Source: Holdemania sp. Marseille-P2844 (GTDB lineage Bacteria; Bacillota_I; Bacilli_A; Erysipelotrichales; Erysipelotrichaceae). Taken from it: a DNA stretch of 64,000 nucleotides. Positions 26,509-33,983 of this stretch are shown here, in pieces (position 1 is the stretch's first letter; each line of letters begins with the position of its first letter). The DNA lies in the NCBI RefSeq assembly GCF_900120005.1, contig NZ_LT635454.1, forward strand, positions 402,759 to 466,758, written 5' to 3'. A program made the position numbers and the translations under genes. The notes below the pieces were generated by a model, which ran no database searches, was not told where the DNA came from, and was given only the letters and a program-made list of their open reading frames with translations.

Positions 26509-27072
26509 ATGAATTTATTCGCAAGAATCGGCTTATTTTTATTGGAAATGACCATCGTGATGTCGGCCGCCATCATGATATTCCGATGGCAAAACCGCAG
26601 GCTGTGGGCGTTATGCGGAGCGACCTGTCTTGCGGCCTGGTTGTTTTTTATATTTTCAGTGACGCTGAACGGTCCCTATTCTGATCATCCGTTTTCTGCC
26701 TGGAATCTGATTCCTTTCCAATGGATAGGGGAAATGATTCAGGAACTTCAAAGTGGAAAGTCAGTCTTGCTTGAAATTTGGCATATTCCAAAGCAGTTGA
26801 TGGCCAATGTTCTGATGTTTATTCCAGGCGGTTTTTTATTAGCTGTGGTTTGTCCGCGTATCCGTCATTGGAAAGGAATTGTGATATGCGGCGCAGGATG
26901 TTCAGCCGCGATTGAAATTATTCAGTTCTTCATTGGTCGGATCGCGGATATTGACGATGTGCTGATGAACAGTCTTGGCGCAGCGATCGGATTCGCTTTG
27001 TTTCAGTGGGGGTGGCGGGAAATTCGAAAATCCGGACGCTTTGGCAGCCGGAATAAACAAGGCAAAGATTGA
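26509..27072 (+). CDS. VanZ-family membrane protein
   Basis: 187 aa with four or five membrane helices. The VanZ signature is visible: NLIPFQW, then NVLMFIPGGFLLAV, then IEIIQFFIGRIADIDDVLMNSLGAAIG. The ATG follows GGAAGGAG by 9 nt; an earlier ATG in another frame stops after three codons. VanZ-like proteins are linked to low-level teicoplanin resistance and cell-envelope functions, but most chromosomal copies have no assigned role. Base composition is more AT-rich from here through the next gene. Confidence 0.88.
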   Translation: MNLFARIGLFLLEMTIVMSAAIMIFRWQNRRLWALCGATCLAAWLFFIFSVTLNGPYSDHPFSAWNLIPFQWIGEMIQELQSGKSVLLEIWHIPKQLMANVLMFIPGGFLLAVVCPRIRHWKGIVICGAGCSAAIEIIQFFIGRIADIDDVLMNSLGAAIGFALFQWGWREIRKSGRFGSRNKQGKD

Positions 27073-27113
27073 AAGCTCTTTTTCAGGTTCTTGCTTGCAG
27101 CCGGGTAAAGATA

Positions 27114-27168
27114 AAAAGATCAGGCCTATAAAGCATTATGGAAAGCTTTATACGGCCTGATCTTTTAA
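27114..27168 (+). terminator. Strong intrinsic terminator after vanZ-like gene
   Basis: Long stem AAGATCAGGCC with GGCCTGATCTT, extended by ATAAAGC with GCTTTAT, then TTTT. Confidence 0.8.
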
Positions 27169-27377
27169 AAAATGTCCAGTCTGCTTTAAACCGGGGAACA
27201 ATCCTTTTTTATCTTTTATTCTCTTTTCATTTGTTTATAATTTCAGATTCAAGGAATGTGTTTTGAAAATAGTTACAAAACATTCTGTCAAGAATTCGAA
27301 AAAAGTAAAATTTTCTTGGAAAGGAGGAAGGCATTTTTAAAATTACCGCAATATTAACTTGTAGAGGAGGTGGCTGA

Positions 27378-28472
27378 ATGTCCATCGATCTACGAAAGCG
27401 GAAAGAACTGAAGCATAAAAGGATTTCCCTGATGGATGACTGGGTATTTAAAGCGGTGCTTGGAAATCCGGAAGATACATTGTGTCTTTCCTGTCTGTTT
27501 CAGGCTATTGATCCCAGTTTCAAAAAGGTATGTTTGTTTCCCGGTGAAGAAAGTGTGGGGCATCCCCTGATGAAAGCGATTCGTTATGATATTTGCGGAA
27601 TGATCAATGATGAAATTTATTTTGATCTGGAAATCCAGCAAAATGGAAATCCCGTGGATCAGGGTATCCGGATAGTTTTTTATCTGTCACGGCTGTTCTC
27701 CGGGCAGAAAACAAAAGGAAAAGATTACCGTGAATTAAAACCAGTCCGGGTCATGATGATCACGAATTTTTCTTTTTTTGGCGAGGGGGATATCAGCAAC
27801 GATGTTTTCCATTTAGTTGGTGAAAAAACAGGAAGAACCTTGACAAAACATATTCAAGTGAATATTATTGAGCTGGCGGGAGTAGAATATTTACAGCGAA
27901 TTCCGGTCAAGGATTTAACGCCATTGGATCGGTGGCGTGTGGTGTTGAAATTTGCGGGTGATCCTGAAAAAGAAGTGTGGATTCAACAGATCATAGCGAT
28001 GGATGAAGGATGCAGAAGGGCGGTGCAGAAAATGATGGAGATTCCGATGAGTATGATCGAGTACATGTGGGAAACAAAGCGACTGGACAGAGAACTGATG
28101 CGAAATACAGAAATCCGCGAGGAACGGGAAAGGGCTGTAAAGGAAGCTCGCGAACTGGCCTTAAAGCAGGGGCTGGAACGGGGCATTGAGCAAGGCAGAG
28201 AAGAAGGCATGGAACAAGGCAGAGAACAGGGCAAAGATCTGGGTTCTTTGTTGAAGATCGTTACAATCACGTTGAAAAAGGCAAAGAAGGGAATGCAAGC
28301 CAAAGAAATTGCGGACATTTTAGAGGAAGAAGAGGCTTTGATAGAAACAATTTTGAAACTTAAACAACAATTTCCAGATGCTGCTGAGATGCAGATTGCA
28401 GTGAAGATTCTCGGCGAGTTTGTTTATCCGGCAGCACTGCATAACGAAGTCAATTTTAATGAAGGAAACTAG
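27378..28472 (+). CDS. Rpn/PD-(D/E)XK-family nuclease-like protein (putative transposase relative)
   Basis: 364 aa. N-terminal region with MDDWVFKAVLGNPE and the core FDLEIQQNG typical of Rpn/YhgA-like PD-(D/E)XK recombination-promoting nucleases, then PVDQGIRIVFYLSRLF. The C-terminal part holds an imperfect Glu/Gln/Gly-Arg repeat (GIEQGREEGMEQGREQGK, near residues 272-292), also typical. The family is associated with RecA-independent DNA transfer, though many copies may be defence or domesticated elements. AT-rich flanks and no operon partner suggest horizontal arrival. Ribosome binding site AGAGGAGG. Confidence 0.85.
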   Translation: MSIDLRKRKELKHKRISLMDDWVFKAVLGNPEDTLCLSCLFQAIDPSFKKVCLFPGEESVGHPLMKAIRYDICGMINDEIYFDLEIQQNGNPVDQGIRIVFYLSRLFSGQKTKGKDYRELKPVRVMMITNFSFFGEGDISNDVFHLVGEKTGRTLTKHIQVNIIELAGVEYLQRIPVKDLTPLDRWRVVLKFAGDPEKEVWIQQIIAMDEGCRRAVQKMMEIPMSMIEYMWETKRLDRELMRNTEIREERERAVKEARELALKQGLERGIEQGREEGMEQGREQGKDLGSLLKIVTITLKKAKKGMQAKEIADILEEEEALIETILKLKQQFPDAAEMQIAVKILGEFVYPAALHNEVNFNEGN

Positions 28473-28589
28473 ACTTTCCTGGATCCGCAGATCTGACTTT
28501 CAAGATCAATGAAATTCATTTAAACTATCCCAGATTTTCAATCTATGAACAATCAGCCATAACTTAAGGTGCGTCTATCATTCCAGATG

Positions 28590-28639
28590 AAAACACTGGC
28601 CGGCAAAGCTTAACTTTGTCCAGCCAGTGTTTGTTTTTC
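28590..28639. terminator. Hairpin between rpn-like and folT genes
   Basis: Stem AAACACTGGC with GCCAGTGTTT and inner AAAG/CTTT pairing, with a T run on the plus side. It can serve the plus-strand rpn gene and perhaps folT on the minus strand. The rest of 28473-28699 shows no coding signal. Confidence 0.65.
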
Positions 28640-28699
28640 TCATCGCTGCCTGTTCTCACGCATAGAAATATCAAATTTCTTAGCGAATCTCAATTCTGT

Positions 28700-29311
28700 T
28701 TACCACCAGGGTAATTTTCTCTCTCCCTGCGGCGCGATCCAGTTTTTCCCTTCCAGATACGGGATCAACATCCGGAAAAACAACACCAGCAGCACAATCT
28801 CAATCGGAAGCATAATCGTGTTTTTGACGAGGCTTTTTGCGAAATAATACAGATAACCCTTGGAATATAACATGTAGCTCCATAAGGATCCCAGACCGAC
28901 ATTGACGAACAGATTGATCAAAAGACGGCTGAGCGCAAGACGCAGCACGGTAATTTTTGTGCGGTAAAGAAATAAAGCGAAAATCAACGCGCCGGCCATG
29001 CTCGATAACGTGTAGCCCGGGAAGAAGGGACCGTTGGGATGAATCGCGAATTCAATCAGGTCGCCGATTCCGCCGCAAAGCACGCCGACGACCGGTCCGC
29101 AAACCGCGCACTGCACAGCGGTGATCAGATACGTGAAATAAACATAGAGATTGTCGGCCACCGGAATCCGAAACGAAGCGATGGCCATTTTTAAGGCCAT
29201 GCACAGCGCAGCGACCGCGAGAATCCGGACACGCCGCGTTTCGGCGGACGCTTCTTGCCAGTAAGCATGGGAAAACGGATGAGAAAAGAGAGCTTTGGAA
29301 AACTGAGCCAT
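28700..29311 (-). CDS. folT: Folate ECF transporter S component
   Basis: 203 aa from the ATG at 29311, preceded by AGGAGG and seven T. About five or six membrane helices; the sequence YLITAVQCAVCGPVVGVLCGGIGDLI is typical of FolT-type S components, which bind folate and dock on the shared EcfA-EcfA'-EcfT module (not in this window). The THF riboswitch upstream strongly supports the folate assignment. The longer open frame runs back into the riboswitch and is rejected. Confidence 0.9.
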   Translation of the reverse strand: MAQFSKALFSHPFSHAYWQEASAETRRVRILAVAALCMALKMAIASFRIPVADNLYVYFTYLITAVQCAVCGPVVGVLCGGIGDLIEFAIHPNGPFFPGYTLSSMAGALIFALFLYRTKITVLRLALSRLLINLFVNVGLGSLWSYMLYSKGYLYYFAKSLVKNTIMLPIEIVLLVLFFRMLIPYLEGKNWIAPQGERKLPWW

Positions 29312-29314
29312 AAA

Positions 29315-29356
29315 AAAACCTCCTCTTTTCCCTCTGACAGGTAAAAGAGAAGGCCA
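29315..29356 (-). terminator. Expression-platform hairpin of folT riboswitch
   Basis: On the minus strand CTCTTTT pairs with AAAAGAG, which runs into GAGG and seven T just before the ATG. The stem covers part of the AGGAGG ribosome binding site, so control may be translational; the T run also allows termination. Confidence 0.5.
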
Positions 29357-29371
29357 TGCCTTCGATTTTCG

Positions 29372-29468
29372 GGTCAGCGGGATGCGGAACCTGCACCGCA
29401 AGAAACCTTTTCGTCCTTCTGACAACTCCCCGTTCAGAAAGCACTTAACGCGCAGGAACCTACTCTGT
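29372..29468 (-). ncRNA. Tetrahydrofolate (THF) riboswitch
   Basis: Read on the minus strand, the leader contains the conserved THF-I aptamer pieces in order: AGAGTAGG, GCGTTAAGTG, GGGGAGTTGTC, GGACGAAAAGG, GCGGTGCAGG and CCGCATCCCGCT. The pairing CCTGC/GCAGG fits the long-range stem. Located between a good promoter and folT. Known examples turn off folate uptake genes when reduced folate is plentiful. Confidence 0.92.
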
Positions 29469-29476
29469 TTGTGAAG

Positions 29477-29505
29477 AATATACCCCGAAAGTACCCGGAT
29501 GTCAA
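29477..29505 (-). promoter_or_regulatory. Promoter of folT riboswitch transcript
   Basis: Minus strand TTGACA, 17-nt spacer, TATATT; the transcript would begin just before the aptamer. Confidence 0.75.
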
Positions 29506-29512
29506 ATGAAAC

Positions 29513-30451
29513 TTATAAAACAAAGAACAGATACAACGAGTAACCTAAAATCAAGCTGAGGCCTTGCATTTTTGATCCCTTTTCTTTCAGCAGCAACGGC
29601 AGCAGAGCCAGCATGGTGATCAGCAGACACGCCGGCATGTCCACTGCCAGACTCTGCGCGGAAACCGGCAGCGCCTGACCGGAAACAAAAGAACAAACCG
29701 GCAGGATCAGAGTCAGATCGAGAATGTTCGCGCCGATCAGGTTGCCGATCGACAAGCTCGATTCTTTTTTGACAATCGCGGTGATCGTGGTGACCAGCTC
29801 CGGCAGCGATGTGCCGATCGCGATCATCGTGACGGCGACGATCCGTTCCGGTACCCCGAAGAAAGCCGCCAGCGCACTGCCGCTGTTGACCAGCAGCTGC
29901 GATCCGGCGACAATGCCCAGCGCTCCGAATATAAACATCACGATCCGCCGTCCTGTTTCTTTGCGGGTTGTCTGGATCCGTTCGCTGTCTTCCTGCTGCT
30001 TCATCGCATTGCGGACATTTTCCGCCATCGAGATCAAAAAGATCGCGATCAGAATCAGACTGCCGGCTAAGCTCAAGGCTCCCGACAAGCTGAATCCAAG
30101 CAGCACCGCCGCGGCAGCGATCAACAAGCCGCAATGCTTGATGTAATCCTTACGCCGGATAGCGATCGGCATAAAAAGCATCGCCACTGCCAGAATCAGG
30201 CCGGTATTGGCCGTAACAGAACCGACCGCGTTGCCGATCGCCATTTCTGTTTTTCCCTGCAGTGCCGCCAGAACCGAAACGATCATCTCCGGCAGCGTGG
30301 TGGCCAGACTGACGATCGTCGCGCCGACAATAAAGGAAGGGATCCCGGAGGCTTTTGCGATCCAGCTGGCGGCGTCGACAAACAGATCGCCACCCTTGAC
30401 GACCAGGAAAACCCCGGCAATAAATAAAATAACTGCGACTTCAATGCTCAT
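29513..30451 (-). CDS. CaCA-family cation antiporter (probable Mn2+/Ca2+ exporter)
   Basis: 312 aa with about ten membrane helices. The two alpha-repeats of Na+/Ca2+ exchangers are visible: GATIVSLATTLPEMIVS with GNAVGSVTAN, and AIGTSLPELVTTITA with GNLIGANILD. YrbG-like by length and motif. The upstream yybP-ykoY riboswitch suggests that Mn2+ is the physiological substrate. Ribosome binding site GAGGAG before the ATG. Acts in the cytoplasmic membrane. Confidence 0.9.
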   Translation of the reverse strand: MSIEVAVILFIAGVFLVVKGGDLFVDAASWIAKASGIPSFIVGATIVSLATTLPEMIVSVLAALQGKTEMAIGNAVGSVTANTGLILAVAMLFMPIAIRRKDYIKHCGLLIAAAAVLLGFSLSGALSLAGSLILIAIFLISMAENVRNAMKQQEDSERIQTTRKETGRRIVMFIFGALGIVAGSQLLVNSGSALAAFFGVPERIVAVTMIAIGTSLPELVTTITAIVKKESSLSIGNLIGANILDLTLILPVCSFVSGQALPVSAQSLAVDMPACLLITMLALLPLLLKEKGSKMQGLSLILGYSLYLFFVL

Positions 30452-30485
30452 AGTTCAATCTCCTCTTTCATTTCCCAGGTTCCGA

Positions 30486-30538
30486 TAAAAAAAGAAGACC
30501 TGTCTTACGCTGTTCTCCTCAAGCGTCAGACAAGTCTT
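30486..30538 (-). terminator. Attenuator terminator of antiporter leader
   Basis: Minus strand: a 17-bp stem beginning AAGACTTGTCTGACGCT and closing AGCGTAAGACAGGTCTT, then seven T. It directly follows the riboswitch and would stop transcription unless the aptamer is occupied. Confidence 0.8.
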
Positions 30539-30622
30539 GTCAATTACCTCTAAGCCAGACGAAAAAACTTCGTCAGGTTGTTGACTTAGCAACGCGGTTA
30601 CCCGCGGTGACTACTCCCTTAT
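30539..30622 (-). ncRNA. yybP-ykoY (Mn2+) riboswitch upstream of antiporter
   Basis: Minus strand leader has the yybP-ykoY hallmarks: AAGGGAGTAG at the 5' end, a GC hairpin (CCGCGGGTAACCGCG), AAGTCAACAACC with a hairpin closing on GGCTT, and a 3' loop GACAAGAC. The class senses Mn2+ and usually turns on efflux genes. Confidence 0.8.
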
Positions 30623-30633
30623 CAATCTCGAAT

Positions 30634-30662
30634 ATTTTAACAAAAAGAACGTTGAGCGTCAA
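30634..30662 (-). promoter_or_regulatory. Promoter of antiporter leader
   Basis: Minus strand TTGACG, 17-nt spacer, TAAAAT. Confidence 0.7.
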
Positions 30663-30703
30663 TGTTAAATCCCGGTGAAAAACCGCACAACCCCGCAGAA
30701 TGA

Positions 30704-30731
30704 TTGACTTTTGAAACCCTGACCGTATAAT
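30704..30731 (+). promoter_or_regulatory. Promoter of U32-U32-SpoU operon
   Basis: TTGACT, 16-nt spacer, TATAAT, about 47 nt before the ATG at 30778. An in-frame ATG at 30751 would be too close to the transcript start to have a ribosome binding site. Confidence 0.7.
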
Positions 30732-30777
30732 TAAAGCGCAAGCTGTCCCAATGCGCGGAAAGGAACGAAAGATAAAC

Positions 30778-31692
30778 ATGAAACAAATCAACTGGATTGC
30801 GGCGCTGCAGCAGGCAGCGTCGCTGGAAGAAATGAAAAACAGCGGGATGACGACGATCCGGATCGGGGTTGAAGGTTGCTCCGTCCGCACCGCCCGGTGT
30901 TTTTCGCCGGCTGAAGCCGAAGCGTTAGTCCGCCGCGTTCACGCTTCAGGACTTCGGTGCGAGATTGTTTTCAACCGCCTGTGGATGGAAGAAGAACTGG
31001 CGGAAATGGAAATGAAATTGAAGCAGATCCAAGCCTGGCAGCCGGAGGGAATTGTTTATATGGATCCGGCGGTTTTCATGAGTGCGGAGCGGTTGGGATT
31101 GAAAGACCGGCTGATCTACGCGCCGGACACGCTGATGACCAATTCCCGGGATATTCAGGAAATGCTAAAGCTGGGCGTAGGCCGCGTCGTCCTGGCTGCG
31201 GAGATCACGCTGGAAGAAATTCTCTCAATCGCCCGCAAGACCGACGGCGCCCGGCTGGAACTGCAGATTCATGGGCGGCAGGTGATGGCTTATTCGCGCC
31301 GTAAGCTGGTATCCAACTATTTGCAGGTGATCGGCAAGACAATCGACGATCTGTATGATCGTCGTGAACTGTATTTAATTGAAGCAACCCGAACTGGGAA
31401 AATGCCGATTCTGGAAGAAGCGGAAGGCACGGCGGTATATATGGAAAGCACGCTCTGTTCGCTGGATCAGATTTCACAGCTGGCAGCCAGCGGGATCGGT
31501 CATTTTACATTTGATAGTCTGTTTTCCTGCGATGCGGAATTGATCGACGCCCGGAAAGCCTGCGGCGCGGTGCTGGAAGGCGCGGACCCGGCCGTCGTGA
31601 AAGAACAGCTGAAGCAACGCTGGCCTGATCTGAATTACGGCTCCGGCTATTATCAACAGAAGACCAATTTAACCAAGGAGGACGCGGCATGA
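30778..31692 (+). CDS. U32 family protein, first of pair (TrhP1/YrrN-like)
   Basis: 304 aa. Peptidase-U32-family TIM-barrel-like protein, shorter than its neighbour. A conserved GVGRVVLAAEITLEEI block matches the U32 pattern (VLARE in the partner). In Bacillus the adjacent pair yrrN-yrrO (TrhP1/TrhP2) is needed for 5-hydroxyuridine at tRNA position 34; the same pair arrangement and overlap here support that role by homology of layout. It overlaps the next gene by 4 nt. Catalysis of this member alone is not shown by visible motifs. Confidence 0.78.
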   Translation: MKQINWIAALQQAASLEEMKNSGMTTIRIGVEGCSVRTARCFSPAEAEALVRRVHASGLRCEIVFNRLWMEEELAEMEMKLKQIQAWQPEGIVYMDPAVFMSAERLGLKDRLIYAPDTLMTNSRDIQEMLKLGVGRVVLAAEITLEEILSIARKTDGARLELQIHGRQVMAYSRRKLVSNYLQVIGKTIDDLYDRRELYLIEATRTGKMPILEEAEGTAVYMESTLCSLDQISQLAASGIGHFTFDSLFSCDAELIDARKACGAVLEGADPAVVKEQLKQRWPDLNYGSGYYQQKTNLTKEDAA

Positions 31693-32906
31693 GAAAAACG
31701 ATTGAGCTGTTAGCTCCGGCCGGCGATCTGGCTCGTTTGAAAACGGCAGTCCGTTATGGTGCGGACGCAGTGTACCTGGGCGGCAAGCGCTTTTCGCTGC
31801 GATCCCGCGCCAGTAATTTTGAAATCGAAGATATCGCCGAGGGCGTACGCTTTGCCCGGGAATACGGTGCGCATGTCCATGTGACGGTCAATATCATTCC
31901 CCACGAAGACGATTTTGACGGCCTGGACGATTATCTGCGCCAACTGGAAAGGATCGGTGTGCATGCCGTGATCGTCGCTTCACCGACGATTGTCCGGCAT
32001 GCGAAAACCGTTGCGCCGAAGCTGGAGGTTCATCTCAGCACGCAGATGTCCAGCACCAATTCTCAGGCTGTCCGGTTTTACCAACAGCTGGGGGCGGACC
32101 GGGTTGTGCTGGCCCGCGAATGCACGATGGATCAGATCCGGCAGATTTGCGATCACAGCGAAGTCCCGATTGAAACGTTTATCCATGGCGGTATGTGCGT
32201 GAACTATTCCGGGCGCTGCACCTTAAGCAACGCGATGACGCTGCGCGACGCCAACCGCGGCGGCTGCGCTCAGTCCTGCCGCTGGCGCTATCATCTTTAT
32301 AACGGAGCGCAGAAGCTGAGCGACGACAGCCTGTTGTTCTCCATGGGCTCGAAAGATCTGATGGCCGCGGCTTATGTTAATGACATGATCCGCGCAGGCG
32401 TGGCCAGCTTGAAAATAGAAGGCCGGATGAAATCAGCCTATTACATCGCGGTCGTTGTCCGGGCTTACCGGAAACTGATCGACTGGCTTCTTGAGCACCC
32501 TGAAGAAGACCCGCAGCCGGCCGTTCTGGCAGCTCAGCGCGAACTGATGCGGGCAGAAAACCGGCCTGCCTGCCTGGGCTTTCTGGCGGGCATTCCCGGT
32601 CCGCAGGATCATTTGTACGACAATGCGCCTTCGCGGGTAACTCACGATTTTCTGGCGCAGGTGCTGGACTACAATCCAGATGACAAACAAGCCCTCATCG
32701 AGGTGCGCAATCACTTTGAAATCGGGGAAACGCTGGAAGCCTTTGGGCCGCATCTGGAAAATACGCCCTTTGTATTGGAAACGATGAGGGATGAGGAAGG
32801 CGCGGTCGTCGAAATCGCCAATAAGCCGCTGCAGCGCTGCTGGATCAATACTCCGGCAGTTTTGCATCCGTATGATTTGATTCGCCGGAAGGAGCGTAAA
32901 CTATGA
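31689..32906 (+). CDS. U32 family protein, second of pair (TrhP2/YrrO-like tRNA hydroxylation)
   Basis: 405 aa. The U32 signature is complete: ETFIHGGMCVNYSGRC then GGCAQSCRWRY, with the Cys residues thought to hold a cofactor or Fe-S cluster, preceded by ELLAPAGD near the N-terminus. Proteins of this group act in prephenate-dependent hydroxylation of tRNA U34 or of rRNA (RlhA). The old 'collagenase/peptidase' label is misleading. In the operon between the first U32 gene (4-nt overlap) and a SpoU methyltransferase (4-nt overlap), so RNA modification is the shared theme. Confidence 0.88.
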   Translation: MRKTIELLAPAGDLARLKTAVRYGADAVYLGGKRFSLRSRASNFEIEDIAEGVRFAREYGAHVHVTVNIIPHEDDFDGLDDYLRQLERIGVHAVIVASPTIVRHAKTVAPKLEVHLSTQMSSTNSQAVRFYQQLGADRVVLARECTMDQIRQICDHSEVPIETFIHGGMCVNYSGRCTLSNAMTLRDANRGGCAQSCRWRYHLYNGAQKLSDDSLLFSMGSKDLMAAAYVNDMIRAGVASLKIEGRMKSAYYIAVVVRAYRKLIDWLLEHPEEDPQPAVLAAQRELMRAENRPACLGFLAGIPGPQDHLYDNAPSRVTHDFLAQVLDYNPDDKQALIEVRNHFEIGETLEAFGPHLENTPFVLETMRDEEGAVVEIANKPLQRCWINTPAVLHPYDLIRRKERKL

Positions 32907-33622
32907 ACTGGTTTGAAGGCGCGCTGAGTGTCAAAGCCGTCATGATGGCGGGCCGCCGTCCCGTGATGAAGCTGGTCGTCGATCAGAAGAAGAAAGATAA
33001 GGATACGGCGTTTATTCTGCGTCAGGCTGCCCAGCGAGAAATCCCGGTAGAACGCTGGCCGCGCGAGAAGATTGATCAACAGGCGACCGGCCGGACGCAT
33101 GGCGGGATTCTGGCGCTGGCAGGGGATCGGATCTATCAATCGGTTTCGGATTGTCTGGAAAATCCCAAGCCGTTTGTCGCGGTTTTGGAAGGAATTGAAG
33201 ACCCGTTTAACCTCGGTTATGCGTTTCGCACGTTGTATGCCGCCGGCTGTACCGGCGTGCTGATGGGCAGCCGGGACTGGCAGAGTGCGCAGGCTACGAT
33301 CGTGAAGTCCAGCGCGGGCGCAAGCGAACAGCTCCCCTGGTGTTTGTGCGAGGATCTCGGGGCGGCGGTTTCCCAATGCCGCCAGGCGGGGTGTGTCTTA
33401 TACTGTGCCCAGCGCAGTGATGCGATTGCTTATTTTGACGCCGATTTCAACCAGCCGATTGTGCTGGCGATCGGCGGCGAGCTGCGGGGATTGAGCCGCG
33501 ACGTGCTGAAGCAGAGCGATCAGAACATCGTGATTCCCTATGCCCGGCCTGTGCGCAGCGCGTTAAACGGCACCAGCGCCGTCGCCGCGATCAGCTTTGA
33601 AGTCGTGCGTCAGCGCCGCTGA
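32903..33622 (+). CDS. SpoU/TrmH-family RNA 2'-O-methyltransferase
   Basis: 239 aa. An N-terminal substrate-binding region is followed by the SPOUT knot domain. Motifs: GIEDPFNLGYAFRT (motif 1), AIGGELRGLS (motif 2) and PVRSALNGTSAVAA (motif 3; family form SLNVS). The AdoMet-dependent 2'-O-methylation of rRNA or tRNA is the expected reaction; the target nucleotide cannot be named. The ALNGTS variant of motif 3 differs from the usual and may mark a sub-family. Coupled to the U32 gene. Confidence 0.87.
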   Translation: MNWFEGALSVKAVMMAGRRPVMKLVVDQKKKDKDTAFILRQAAQREIPVERWPREKIDQQATGRTHGGILALAGDRIYQSVSDCLENPKPFVAVLEGIEDPFNLGYAFRTLYAAGCTGVLMGSRDWQSAQATIVKSSAGASEQLPWCLCEDLGAAVSQCRQAGCVLYCAQRSDAIAYFDADFNQPIVLAIGGELRGLSRDVLKQSDQNIVIPYARPVRSALNGTSAVAAISFEVVRQRR

Positions 33623-33904
33623 CCCTTCCCCCAACAGAATGAAATAAAAACATCAGCCGGACCCGTAGTGGTAATGGCGAATTGAGTGCTTCCCTGACAA
33701 AACTGAAAAAACTGCGACGTCAGCCGGACTTTGAGCATAGACTAAAGCAGAGCGGTCAGACGCCTGCTATCCAATGCGGGAAGAATTGTTTTCTTCCTCC
33801 TATCAGCAGCCAGATCTGCCGCTTGGAAAAGGAATGAAACCAGTCTGTCTCTGATTCGACGAACATACCATAAATCATATAAGAAAACATAACAAAAAAT
33901 ATGA
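33623..33904. other. Intergenic stretch without recognised feature
   Basis: About 280 nt between the SpoU gene and the dyad upstream of the next gene. No convincing ORF, hairpin with T run, or RNA motif seen. Two short CAGCCGGAC repeats (near 33655 and 33722) are the only pattern. Confidence 0.5.
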
Positions 33905-33941
33905 AAGAAATGAAAGTGTTAAGAAAGAACTTTCATTTCTT
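33905..33941 (+). promoter_or_regulatory. 13-bp perfect inverted repeat at promoter (candidate operator)
   Basis: AAGAAATGAAAGT and ACTTTCATTTCTT separated by 11 nt, ending 11 nt before the -10 TATAAT (33953-33958), so it covers the -35 region. A T run follows, so an AT-rich terminator is the alternative. Confidence 0.5.
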
Positions 33942-33952
33942 TTTGAAAGTGA

Positions 33953-33958
33953 TATAAT
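33953..33958 (+). promoter_or_regulatory. -10 of PEPCK/HprK-like gene
   Basis: TATAAT about 26 nt before the ATG; -35 region is occupied by the inverted repeat. Confidence 0.55.
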
Positions 33959-33983
33959 GGACTGGTGTTGAAGGAGGCCCGGC

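Noticed and set aside
33905-33941. Inverted repeat as terminator of the SpoU operon
   Set aside because: It is about 280 nt past the stop, AT-only in strength and overlaps the -35 of the next gene, so an operator seems more likely; kept as an open alternative.
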